The position numbers were made by a program, and so were the translations under genes. Positions 1 to 7,069 of a stretch of 64,000 nucleotides of DNA are shown piece after piece. Each line of letters begins with the position of its first letter. Position 1 is the first letter of the stretch. This DNA comes from Pedobacter glucosidilyticus DSM 23534 (GTDB taxonomy: Bacteria; Bacteroidota; Bacteroidia; Sphingobacteriales; Sphingobacteriaceae): contig NZ_AULF01000024.1 of assembly GCF_000425145.1 (NCBI RefSeq), forward strand, positions 1 through 64,000, read 5' to 3'. Below the pieces are notes generated by a model, which had not been told where the DNA came from, did no database searches, and saw only the letters and a list, made by a program, of their open reading frames with translations.

Positions 1-146
1 TAAGCACTCTGGGCTTTTGTGTCATGCTATGCGGAGTCGAAGCATTTTGCTTATCATACACCTCCTTCCACTCCACTCAGGGTGACAATCCCTTCGATTA
101 GCTAATAACATTAGCTATAAATGATATGCACAAAACCGAAAATTAA
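1..146. repeat. Intergenic AGTCGAAG-type repeat
   Basis: No gene is visible here. The stretch has two arms, GCGGAGTCGAAG near position 31 and a CCACTCAGGGTGACAAT-type arm near 75-91. Together they resemble the inverted 'GTCAGGCTGAGCGGAGTCGAAG / CTTCGACT...TCAGGGTGACA' repeat found between genes in many Bacteroidetes. Related copies occur near 3919-3953 and 52580-52640 in this window. The arms here are diverged, so this is probably an old copy. Confidence 0.5.
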
Positions 147-205
147 ACTTTAAATTTACATGATATATTAAAGTTTCACTTTAAATTTACATGATATATT
201 AAAGT
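147..205 (+). promoter_or_regulatory. Tandem 28-bp operator-like repeat abutting a start codon
   Basis: Two identical 28-bp copies occupy 147-174 and 178-205, separated by TTC. Each copy is an imperfect palindrome with 7-bp outer arms (ACTTTAA/TTAAAGT) and an AT-rich centre. The second copy ends directly before the ATG at 206, so there is no room for a ribosome binding site outside it. The placement suggests binding by a repressor, possibly the downstream ATPase itself, but this is inference. Confidence 0.6.
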
Positions 206-1342
206 ATGTTTTTAAGAAAGCAAATTTTGGAAGGTTCAGGAGAAGAAAGCCTTTTTCTTTGGGGAGCAAGGCAAACAGGTAAAAGCACCTTATTAAGGTA
301 TTTATTTCCAGATGCCGTGTGGTTTGATCTCCTGCTTTCGGATGTATTTAGAAGATATCAAAGTTATCCGGAACAATTTAGGGAAGTTGTTTTAGCCAAT
401 CCTAATAAAGTAGTTATTGTAGACGAAATTCAAAAGATACCCAGATTGTTGGATGAAATTCATTGGCTTATAGTGAATCATCAAGTAAAATTTATACTTA
501 GCGGTTCTAGCCCAAGGCAAATCATTAGATCAGGCTCGAATTTATTAGGAGGAAGAGCACTAAGATATGAATTGTACTCTCTAATTTATTCTGAAATTCC
601 GGATTTTAATTTATTAAAAGCATTGAATAATGGATTATTGCCTAGGCATTATTTGGCAGATAATCCTAAGAAGTTATTAGAGGCTTATATCGGCAATTAT
701 CTTAAAGACGAAATTATTGCGGAAGCTAAGATTAGAAATATCCAAGCATTTAATCAGTTTTTGGAGTCAGCAGCATTCTCTAATGGCGAAATGGTTAACT
801 ATACTAATATTGCTGCAGACTGTGGTGTAAGTTCTGTAACCGTAAAAGAATATTTTCAAATTTTAGAAGACACCTTAATAGGTCGTTTTGTTCCCAGCTT
901 TCAGAAAAAGCCTAAACGTAGAGTAGTGCAAGCCTCTAAATTTTACTATTTTGATGTAGGTATTGCTAACGTTTTACTTAAACGTCATAAAATAGAAGAT
1001 GGAAGCGAGGCTTTCGGTCATGCTTTTGAACATTTTATCTATCAGGAACTTTATGCACATAGTAAATATTCGGATTTAAACTATTTAATTTCTTTCTGGA
1101 GAACATCATCACAAATTGAAGTTGATTTTATACTGGGAGACCATGAAGTAGCTGTAGAAATAAAAGCTACCAATAATGTACAAGAACGTCATTTAAAAGG
1201 TTTGAAAAGCTTTTCTGAGGAGTACCCTGTAAAAAAACTTATGGTGGTAAGTAATGATCCTTTGGAAAGAAAAATTGGCAATATTACAATTAAACCTTGG
1301 AAAGCCTTTTTAGAGCAATTATGGGCCGGGGGAATTATCTAA
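206..1342 (+). CDS. AAA+ ATPase with DUF4143 C-terminal domain
   Basis: This protein (378 aa) belongs to the bacterial AAA ATPases that end in a DUF4143 domain. The Walker A motif is GARQTGKST (residues 20-28) and the Walker B motif is VVIVDEIQK (69-77). A sensor-like SGSSPRQ lies at 99-105. A helix-turn-helix-like segment follows at about 195-225 (NIAADCGVSSVTVKEYFQIL). The C-terminal third (IEVDFILGDHEVAVEIKA) is the nuclease-fold-like DUF4143 part with a conserved D and E-x-K. The biochemical role of the family is unknown. The gene is intact and stands alone on the edge of the repeat island. The HTH segment and the palindromes upstream make autoregulation plausible. Family assignment is secure, function is not. 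Confidence 0.88.
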   Translation: MFLRKQILEGSGEESLFLWGARQTGKSTLLRYLFPDAVWFDLLLSDVFRRYQSYPEQFREVVLANPNKVVIVDEIQKIPRLLDEIHWLIVNHQVKFILSGSSPRQIIRSGSNLLGGRALRYELYSLIYSEIPDFNLLKALNNGLLPRHYLADNPKKLLEAYIGNYLKDEIIAEAKIRNIQAFNQFLESAAFSNGEMVNYTNIAADCGVSSVTVKEYFQILEDTLIGRFVPSFQKKPKRRVVQASKFYYFDVGIANVLLKRHKIEDGSEAFGHAFEHFIYQELYAHSKYSDLNYLISFWRTSSQIEVDFILGDHEVAVEIKATNNVQERHLKGLKSFSEEYPVKKLMVVSNDPLERKIGNITIKPWKAFLEQLWAGGII

Positions 1343-1502
1343 TCTTATACTTTTCAATGGCATACTTAGCTGTTAGGATAGCTTTATTTTAATTGTTATG
1401 ATAAGCATGTCAATAGTCTATTGTTGTAATGGTGAGTAGCGAAACTATTTAACTTATTCAATTTCATTATGGGAGAGCTAATATCTTATACAGAGTCTTT
1501 TG

Positions 1503-1960
1503 TCACTGCGAAGCATGAAGCAGTCTTTTTTATATTCTTCATATAGTGATAATCACTACGTTTACGATAACAAAATCATATATTAAACAATATCCAGCTA
1601 GGTAATAAAACCAAGAAAATCTCTGTGCACACTGCGCCCTCTGCGGTAAAAAAAATCTGCGTTTAATAAACAGAGCGATACAATCGCCACCCCATAGTAA
1701 GAACTCGTTACAAACGAGCTCAAGAAGAACTCTGCTCATGGTTTTTGTCACTGCGAAGCATGAAGCAGTCTTTTTTATATTCTTCATGTAGTGATAATCA
1801 CTACGTTCATGATGATAAATCATGCATTAAACAACATCCAGCTAGGTAACAAAACCAGAAAAATCTTTGTATACACTGCGCCCTCTGCGGTAAAAAAAAT
1901 CTGCGTTTAATAATCAAGGCGATACCATCGTCACCCCATAGTAAGAACTTGTTTGCAAAC
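1503..1960 (+). repeat. ~243-bp repeat, block 1 (two units)
   Basis: The stretch 1343-2150 has no credible gene. From 1503 it holds two direct copies of a ~243-bp unit. Two marker modules recur in each unit: TCACTGCGAAGCATGAAGCA (starts 1503 and 1748) and CACTGCGCCCTCTGCGG (starts 1630 and 1874). Between them lie small hairpins such as CTCGTT-ACA-AACGAG and an ATCATGCAT-type arm. Open frames inside it exist only because the repeat is open. I see nothing recognisable in 1343-1502. Confidence 0.8.
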
Positions 1961-2150
1961 GAGCTTAAAAAACAATTGGAATACAAGGTAGAATTTGGTG
2001 TTGAGCCAAACGGACTTGTTTAAATGAGAAATTTCTCTACATAACATAGCAATTTATTATAGAGCCTCAAATTTACACTTGAATAGTGGTACTTCTCCAT
2101 AGCTTTTATATAATATTTTATTACTTTTATTTAAATAATTAAAGATACAA

Positions 2151-2351
2151 ATGAGTACGACTGAAATTTTGGAAAAAATTAGGCTTATACCCGAAAAATA
2201 CCAACAAGAAGTTGTTGATTTTATTTTAGAAAAAAAAGTAAAAAAAACAGTCATTTCATCCAAAAAAAGACCTTTAGGTTTATTAGAAGGTAAGATGAAG
2301 ATGAGTGACTCATTTGACGATCCCTTTGAGGATTTTAAAAGTTATATGTAG
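2151..2351 (+). CDS. DUF2281-like antitoxin
   Basis: A 66-aa acidic/basic protein that starts with a short helix-rich segment (EILEKIRLIPEKYQQEVVDFIL) typical of DUF2281 proteins. These are the usual antitoxin partners of PIN-domain toxins in Bacteroidetes and Cyanobacteria. The C-terminal part (GLLEGKMKMSDSFDDPFEDF) is the expected toxin-neutralising tail, rich in Asp and Glu. The stop codon overlaps the toxin GTG start by one base, which supports translational coupling. The antitoxin looks intact, whereas its partner has an internal stop. Confidence 0.78.
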   Translation: MSTTEILEKIRLIPEKYQQEVVDFILEKKVKKTVISSKKRPLGLLEGKMKMSDSFDDPFEDFKSYM

Positions 2352-2737
2352 TGAAAGGATTTTTATTAGATACGCATACCTTGCTTTGGATGCAAGATAA
2401 TCATCCTACTTTGTCTAGCAACTCGATAAAGATTCTTACGGACGCTAATCAGAGTCTTTATGTTAGTATAGCCAGTTTTTGGGAAATTACCATTAAACAA
2501 TCGCTAGGTAAACTTAATTTATCTTATAGTTTACAAGAACTCTATGAAGCCTGTGTAAAAAGCGATATCGAAATTTTACCTATCCTTATGAGCGAATTGA
2601 ATATACTTAAAGATTTATCATTCATTCACAGGGACCCATTTGATTGATTAATCATTTCAACAGCTCTAAGTTATAATTTTATTTTAATCTCTAAGGATGA
2701 ACATATAAAAAAATATCCTTTAGATGTGATATGGTAA
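2351..2737 (+). pseudogene. PIN-domain toxin with an in-frame TGA
   Basis: The reading frame starts at GTG 2351 and encodes a VapC-like PIN protein (FLLDTHTLLWM with the first acidic residue, then SFWEITIK). At 2645-2647 the frame meets TGA inside the conserved RDPFD-R-LI motif. Reading on without interruption gives LIISTALSYNFILISKDEHI and ends at TAA 2735-2737, the normal end of a ~128-aa PIN toxin. The TGA sits where the family has Arg, so a single CGA-to-TGA change explains it. The truncated 98-aa product lacks the last conserved acidic residues and should be inactive. Readthrough or a sequencing error cannot be excluded. Confidence 0.8.
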
Positions 2738-2740
2738 CTC

Positions 2741-3260
2741 CGTGAACACTGCGCCCTCTGCGGTAAAAAAAAAATACTTTAGATAATAAAGGTGATAAAT
2801 CGCCACCCCAAAGTAAGAACTCGTTACAAACGAGCTCAAGAAGAACTCTGCTCAGGTTTTTGTCACTGCGAAGCATGAAGCAGTCTTTTATAACCTTCAT
2901 ACAAAGACAAATCACTGCGTTCATGATAACAAAATGATGTATTAAACAACATCCAGCTAGGTAATAAAACCAGAAAAATCTCTGTGTACACTGCGCCCTC
3001 TGCGGTTAAAAAAATCTGCGTTTAATAATCAAGGCGATACAATCGCCACCCCAAAGTAAGAACTCGTTACAAACAAGCTCAAGAAGAACTCTGCTCAGGT
3101 TTTTGTCACTGCGAAGCATGAAGCAGTCTTTTATAACCTTCATATAAAGATAAATCACTGCGTTTGTGATGACAAAATCATGCATTTAACAACATCCAGC
3201 TAGGTAACAAAACCAGAAAAATCTTTATGAATATTGCGGTCTTTGCTTTAAAAGAGTTAC
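2741..3260 (+). repeat. ~243-bp repeat, block 2 (two units plus decayed end)
   Basis: Two direct copies of the same unit as block 1. The CTCTGCGG module starts at 2747 and 2989, and the GAAGCATGAAGCAG module at about 2863 and 3106. A third, decayed start of a unit follows near 3228-3250. The block begins 4 bases after the end of the PIN pseudogene and ends just before the ATPase remnant. No gene is supported within it. Confidence 0.8.
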
Positions 3261-3313
3261 TGCAGTGAGCAAAACTCTTAATATTGTTTATTACGCTAAG
3301 CAATATTTTAAAT

Positions 3314-3337
3314 TTTTGTTTATTCTAATAAACAAAA
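3314..3337 (+). promoter_or_regulatory. 11-bp-arm palindrome touching a start codon
   Basis: The arms TTTTGTTTATT (3314-3324) and AATAAACAAAA (3327-3337) are perfect inverted repeats with a 2-base spacer. The last A of the right arm is the first base of the ATG of the ATPase remnant. The layout matches the palindromes before the ATPase at 206 and the Fic gene at 23916. Confidence 0.6.
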
Positions 3338-3462
3338 TGGAATTTTTATTTGAGAAATATCAGCAAAAGTTAAGGTATACGAGTCTTTCATACATACGCT
3401 CTATGATGGATGATATTGATTGGAATGTATTTTGTAAAAAACGCTCTATTTCAATATCTTAG
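3337..3462 (+). pseudogene. N-terminal remnant of an AAA/DUF4143 ATPase
   Basis: The first ~30 residues (FEKYQQKLRYTSLSYIRSMM then DDIDW) match the typical N-terminus of the second common type of Bacteroidetes DUF4143 ATPases, which normally continues into 'NSRLIGIKGARGVGKTT'. Here the frame diverges straight after the DIDW and stops after 41 codons, before any Walker A motif. It is therefore a deletion remnant. The retained palindrome before its ATG supports this. A longer frame from 3265 exists, but its extra N-terminus covers the palindrome and is unlikely to be used. Confidence 0.65.
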
Positions 3463-3480
3463 AGTTTAAATAAGTTACCT

Positions 3481-3789
3481 ATGGCAAGAGTAAAAAATAA
3501 CATCATTTTACAAGGACTAAGCGGTGCGCTTAATAAGCAAATAGTTTTTAAAACCCGAAATGAAAAAGTATTTGTATGTAGTTACCCAGATATGTCTAAT
3601 GTAGTTCCTAGTGAAAAGCAAATAAAAGAGAAAAGTAGATTTTCTAAAGCTGTACGATATGCTCAATCAGTTTTAGCAGATCCAAAAAAGAAACAAGAAG
3701 TCGCCGCTCATACCCCACCGGGTAAATCGGTATATCACCAAGCTATTACAGACTACATGGCATCAACTAAAGAACAAGTATCATCTTAA
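3481..3789 (+). CDS. Small conserved hypothetical protein
   Basis: A 102-aa basic soluble protein that starts MARVKNNIILQGLSGALNKQ and carries a central YPDMSNVVPSEKQ segment. I recall this pattern from small uncharacterised Bacteroidetes proteins (KQIVFK...PDMS...S.QLKEKSRF), but no function is known to me. There is no signal peptide and no membrane segment. It lies between repeat blocks 2 and 3 and is not in an operon. The stop codon overlaps a short tandem repeat. Confidence 0.65.
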   Translation: MARVKNNIILQGLSGALNKQIVFKTRNEKVFVCSYPDMSNVVPSEKQIKEKSRFSKAVRYAQSVLADPKKKQEVAAHTPPGKSVYHQAITDYMASTKEQVSS

Positions 3790-3831
3790 CGTAAGACTAA
3801 CGTAAGATGAACGTAGGATAAACGCAGGATA
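3788..3831. repeat. 11-nt tandem repeat, four copies
   Basis: AACGTAAGACT, AACGTAAGATG, AACGTAGGATA and AACGCAGGATA follow each other directly from 3788. The first copy overlaps the stop codon of the preceding small gene. It looks like a microsatellite-type expansion. Confidence 0.7.
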
Positions 3832-3914
3832 AGACTGTTCAATAGCAACTTGAAGATAAATGTTACGCTAACTTTTGAACCTGAAAGGGTCTGTTAAAAG
3901 CATTTTAGCAGTCG

Positions 3915-4690
3915 TAACCCCCCCCTTCGACTCCACTCAGGGTGAGAATCCTCTCTATTCTCTACATAACCGGACAGGCAGGCACTCGTGGTTTTTTTCA
4001 CTGCGAAGCATGAAGCAGTCTTTTATGTCCTTCATATAGAGATAGTTCACTGCGTTCATGATAACAAAATGACGCATTAAACAACATCCAGCTAGGAAAT
4101 AAAACCAGAAAAATCTCTGTGCACACTGCGCCCTCTGCGGTTAAAAAACTGCTTTTAATAATCAAGGCGATACCATCGCCACCCCAAAGTAAGAACTCGT
4201 TACAAACGAGCTCAAGAAGAACTCTGCTCAGGTTTTTGTCACTGCGAAGCATGAAGCAGTCTTTTACAACCTTCATATAGAGATAAATCACTGCGTTCAT
4301 GATAACAAAATCATGCATTAAACAACATCCAGCTAGGTAACAAAACTAGAAAGACCTCTGTGCACACTGCGCCCTCTGCGGTTAAAAAAAATCTGCTTTT
4401 AATAAACAGAGCGATACAATCGCTACCCCATAGTAAGAACTCGTTTGCAAACGAGCTCAAGAAGAACTCTGCTCAGGTTTTTGTCACTGCGAAGCATGAA
4501 GCAGTCTTTTATAACCTTCATATAAAGATAAATCACTGCGTTCATGATAACAAAATGACGCATTAAACAACATCCAGCTAGGAAATAAAACCAGGAAAAT
4601 CTCTGTGTACACTGCGACCTCTGCAGTTAAAAAAATCTGCACTTAATCAAAAAGCGATACGATTACCAGTGTTAAGTACTCGTTATAAAC
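3915..4690 (+). repeat. AGTCGAAG-type remnant and ~243-bp repeat, block 3 (three units)
   Basis: The gene-free stretch 3790-4722 starts with a single arm of the CTTCGACTCCACTCAGGGTGA repeat (about 3926-3946). From 3990 it holds three direct units of the ~243-bp repeat. The GAAGCATGAAGCAG module starts near 3998, 4239 and 4484, and the CTCTGCGG module near 4124, 4365 and 4610. The last copy is degenerate. The block ends 30 bases from the 3' end of the Cry-DASH gene. Confidence 0.8.
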
Positions 4691-4722
4691 GCCAGAAGAA
4701 ATCACTAAAGCCCCGTACCCCC

Positions 4723-6066
4723 TTAAATATAATTTTCATGTACAGTTTCTACACTACGGTCAGAAAGTTCTGGTAGCCATAGTTTTACATATTCACCTTT
4801 AGGGTCATACTCTTTAGCTTGTTTTGGGATGTTAAAATACCTGTCTTCTCGAGGGTCATTACCTACACCAGCAACATAAGCCCAATTCCCCCAATTGCTA
4901 GAGGGGGCGTAATCAATAAGCTTTTCTTCAAAATAAGCTGCTCCTAAAGTCCAGTTTACTTTTAAATCTTTCACTAAATAAGAAGCCACATTTTGTCTGC
5001 CACGATTGCTCATAAAACCTGTTAGATTAAGCTCTCTCATATTGGCATCTACAAAAGGTACTCCCGTTTTGCCAGCTTTCCATTTCTCAAAAAGCTCTTC
5101 TTGGTTAGGTGCTAAATCCTGAGCTTTCCCTTTTACCCCCTCTTGTATAAAGTATTGTGTGCCATATTTTTTAAACATGAAACGGAAATAATCTCTCCAA
5201 ATCAATTCAAAAATCAGCCAATAAGTAGAGTCGTTTGCACCACGCTCTTTCTCATATTTTTTAACTTCCCAATAAACTTCTCTTGGCGAAACGCATCCGG
5301 CAGATAGCCAAGGCGAGAGTTTAGAACTATAATCAGCACCTATTAAACCATTTCTGGTGATTTTATACTGCTTTAGAAAATCTGTCTCCCACAAATAATA
5401 ATTTAACCTTTTTAAGCCCTCTGTTTCGCCGCCTATAAAATTTATAGCCCTACGTTGGTCGGGCTGAAATGCTTCAAAACCTAAATCTTGAAGTGTTGGA
5501 ATTTCTGTTTGTTCTAAGTTATTAGGAACTACAATTTTTTCTGGCGTGGTAAATACCGAGCGTATTTGACCCTCTTTTTCTGCTTTTTTCCTGAATTTTG
5601 TAAATACATCGGGAATGTCTTTTATAGGGAAAGGCAAATCTTCCTTATGATATAAAGTATGACCTATAAAATGCTTTAAGTTGATTTGACTTTTCCAGAG
5701 GGCATCCTCTACCAGAGAAGAAATTTTAGTTTCCTCAGAAGCTACCTCTCTATGGTGATAAACCTCATCAACCTGATATTTTTTAACTATTTCGGGAAGT
5801 ATTTCTTCTGGAATACCGGTATATACCAATAAATCTCCACCTAGTTTTTGTAATGAAAGTCTTAGATCAGTAACACTTTCTATAGTAAACTGCGCCCTAA
5901 AAACGCCTGTTTTTTGAGTTTGATAAACAGACTGTGTGTAATAACGAGTATCAAAAATATAGACTGGAACAATTTTAGCACCTTTTAAAGTAGCTTCAAG
6001 CAATATTTCATTGTCATGAATACGTAAATCATTCCTGAACCATACTAATATCGTTTTACTACTCAT
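4723..6066 (-). CDS. Cryptochrome DASH
   Basis: A 447-aa member of the photolyase/cryptochrome superfamily. The N-terminal photolyase alpha/beta domain starts ILVWFRNDLRIHDNE. The FAD-binding domain contains WRDYFRFMFKKYG, GFMSNRGRQNVASYLVKDL and SNWGNWAYVAGVGNDPRED. The last segment and the FNIPKQAKEYDP stretch are diagnostic of the DASH subclass. These proteins bind FAD and usually methenyl-tetrahydrofolate and repair CPDs in single-stranded DNA; a signalling role has also been proposed. The DUF2256 gene lies 37 bases upstream on the same strand and is probably co-transcribed. A pterin operon lies divergently beyond it. Confidence 0.93.
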   Translation of the reverse strand: MSSKTILVWFRNDLRIHDNEILLEATLKGAKIVPVYIFDTRYYTQSVYQTQKTGVFRAQFTIESVTDLRLSLQKLGGDLLVYTGIPEEILPEIVKKYQVDEVYHHREVASEETKISSLVEDALWKSQINLKHFIGHTLYHKEDLPFPIKDIPDVFTKFRKKAEKEGQIRSVFTTPEKIVVPNNLEQTEIPTLQDLGFEAFQPDQRRAINFIGGETEGLKRLNYYLWETDFLKQYKITRNGLIGADYSSKLSPWLSAGCVSPREVYWEVKKYEKERGANDSTYWLIFELIWRDYFRFMFKKYGTQYFIQEGVKGKAQDLAPNQEELFEKWKAGKTGVPFVDANMRELNLTGFMSNRGRQNVASYLVKDLKVNWTLGAAYFEEKLIDYAPSSNWGNWAYVAGVGNDPREDRYFNIPKQAKEYDPKGEYVKLWLPELSDRSVETVHENYI

Positions 6067-6103
6067 ACCAAGGTTTATAATTAAAATGCCTGCAATTTGG
6101 TTA

Positions 6104-6256
6104 TTATTTCATATTTCGACAACGTTCTGAGCAATATTTTACTTCCTCCCAACATTTTTCCCACTTTTTACGCCAAGAAAAAGGCCGATGACATGATGCA
6201 CAAAGTTTTGAGGGTAAATAAGCTTTGCTAACAACCTTACCGCTTTTGTTCTTCAT
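6104..6256 (-). CDS. DUF2256 zinc-ribbon-like small protein
   Basis: A short gene of 50 codons that a length filter would miss. The product has [19 protein letters not shown] and then YCSERCR. It carries Cys at 19, 22, 35, 42 and 46, with CxxC and CxxxC pairs expected to bind a metal. This is the DUF2256 signature (CPxCxRPFxWRKKWxxxWxxVxYCSxRCR). The family is uncharacterised but often sits beside photolyase or cryptochrome genes and TIGR03643 genes, as here. It reads towards Cry-DASH with 37 bases between them. Its ATG lies 40 bases from the divergent TIGR03643 start, so both promoters share a very small region. Confidence 0.88.
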   Translation of the reverse strand: MKNKSGKVVSKAYLPSKLCASCHRPFSWRKKWEKCWEEVKYCSERCRNMK

Positions 6257-6261
6257 GTTAC

Positions 6262-6290
6262 TTAAACAATAAAATACTTCGGATGTTTAA
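6262..6290. promoter_or_regulatory. Inverted TTAAACA / TGTTTAA boxes in a divergent promoter
   Basis: TTAAACA (6262-6268) and TGTTTAA (6284-6290) are inverted and 15 bases apart. They fill most of the 40-base gap between the divergent DUF2256 and TIGR03643 starts. Similar boxes occur before the pterin operon (6596-6629) and before the CarH-like gene (29059-29074). A shared regulator is inferred. The motif is AT-rich, so chance occurrence is possible. Confidence 0.4.
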
Positions 6291-6296
6291 AGAGGA

Positions 6297-6584
6297 ATGA
6301 AACAAGATTTTAAACACTTAAGCCCGGCTGAAATTGATAGGATTATAGAGATGGCTTGGGAAGACCGTACGCCATTTGAGGCTATAGCTTATCAATTTAA
6401 ATTATCAGAACAAGAGGTGATTAGGCTGATGAGAAGAGAGCTTAAACCATCAAGTTGGAGGCTATGGAGAGAGCGGGCTCACCAAGTTTCTATCAAACAT
6501 CAAAAGAAAAGAGCCCAAGATGTAAACCGCTTTAAATGTTCATTACAACGTCAAATTACATTAAACAAAATCTCTAAACGATAA
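6297..6584 (+). CDS. TIGR03643 family protein
   Basis: A 95-aa very basic protein. The first half (LSPAEIDRIIEMAWEDRTPF...AIAYQFKLSEQEVIRLMRRE) reads as a helix-turn-helix fold. The second half (LKPSSWRLWRERAHQVSIKH) is the TIGR03643 signature. The family has no established function. It repeatedly neighbours DUF2256, photolyase and FolE-type genes, and this is what is seen here. The HTH-like half suggests nucleic-acid binding. An AGAGG sequence immediately precedes the ATG. The 3' end contains a TTAAACAAAA box at 6561-6570. Confidence 0.82.
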   Translation: MKQDFKHLSPAEIDRIIEMAWEDRTPFEAIAYQFKLSEQEVIRLMRRELKPSSWRLWRERAHQVSIKHQKKRAQDVNRFKCSLQRQITLNKISKR

Positions 6585-6591
6585 TCCATCG

Positions 6592-6629
6592 TACATTTGT
6601 TTAAGAATTATCTATAAAAGTTAAACAAA
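6592..6629 (+). promoter_or_regulatory. Promoter with -7 box and inverted TTTGTTTAA boxes
   Basis: TACATTTG (6592-6599) fits the Bacteroidetes -7 consensus TAnnTTTG exactly. It overlaps TTTGTTTAA (6596-6604), which is inverted with respect to TTAAACAAA (6621-6629) 16 bases further on. No TTG is visible at the -33 distance, which is usual for promoters that need an activator or antirepression. It would drive the pterin operon that starts at 6656. Confidence 0.5.
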
Positions 6630-6655
6630 ACTATATCCTTGATGTTACACTTACA

Positions 6656-7069
6656 ATGAAACAGAAAATAGCCGTTTACAGAAAAGAACATTTTAATGCC
6701 GCTCATAGGCTTCATAACCCCTTATGGAGTGATGAAGAAAATAAGAAAGTTTTTGGTAAGTGTAATAACCCTAGCTTCCATGGACATAATTATGAACTTG
6801 TTGTAAAAGTTGTTGGCTACACCGATGAGCAAACAGGTTACCTGGTAGATATGAAAATTTTATCTGATATCATCCAAGAGCATGTTGTAGAAAAATTTGA
6901 CCATAAGAACCTTAATTTGGATGTGGCAGAGTTTAAAGACTTAAACCCTACTGCAGAAAACATTGCTATGGTAATTTGGAATATACTAAGAGCGCATTTA
7001 GATCATGCGCTAGATCTTTATGTTACACTTTTTGAAACTGAAAGAAACTATGTTGAGTACCCAGCTTAA
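6656..7069 (+). CDS. 6-pyruvoyl-tetrahydropterin synthase family (PTPS/QueD)
   Basis: A 137-aa zinc enzyme that acts on 7,8-dihydroneopterin triphosphate. Zinc ligands are H17 (AAHRL) and H42/H44 (HGHNY). The active-site Cys is C36 in GKCNNPSFHGHNY, the Asp-His pair is D82-H83 in FDHKNLNLDV, and the substrate-binding Glu is in LFETERN. The GKCNN...HGHNY and DHKNL stretches look more like animal-type PTPS than the short bacterial QueD pattern. The 3' end overlaps folE, and an SDR follows, so a biopterin-like product is more attractive than queuosine here. QueD activity is still possible and would need a test. First gene of the operon 6656-9782. Confidence 0.9.
   Translation: MKQKIAVYRKEHFNAAHRLHNPLWSDEENKKVFGKCNNPSFHGHNYELVVKVVGYTDEQTGYLVDMKILSDIIQEHVVEKFDHKNLNLDVAEFKDLNPTAENIAMVIWNILRAHLDHALDLYVTLFETERNYVEYPA

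Noticed and set aside
1539-1823. Open frame on the minus strand, and similar ones at 2691-2924, 3998-4318 and 4360-4566
   Set aside because: All lie in the ~243-bp repeat units and share the same translated pieces; they are open only because the repeat is.
2057-2263. 68-aa minus-strand frame over the antitoxin gene
   Set aside because: It is the shadow of the antitoxin frame and has a low-complexity hydrophobic composition.
1503-4690. Repeat array as CRISPR
   Set aside because: Units are ~243 bp, lack short conserved repeats with unique spacers of equal size, and no cas gene is near.
7020-7049. Upstream ATG for folE
   Set aside because: It would extend the overlap with the PTPS gene to 50 bases and adds a segment that is just the other frame of PTPS.
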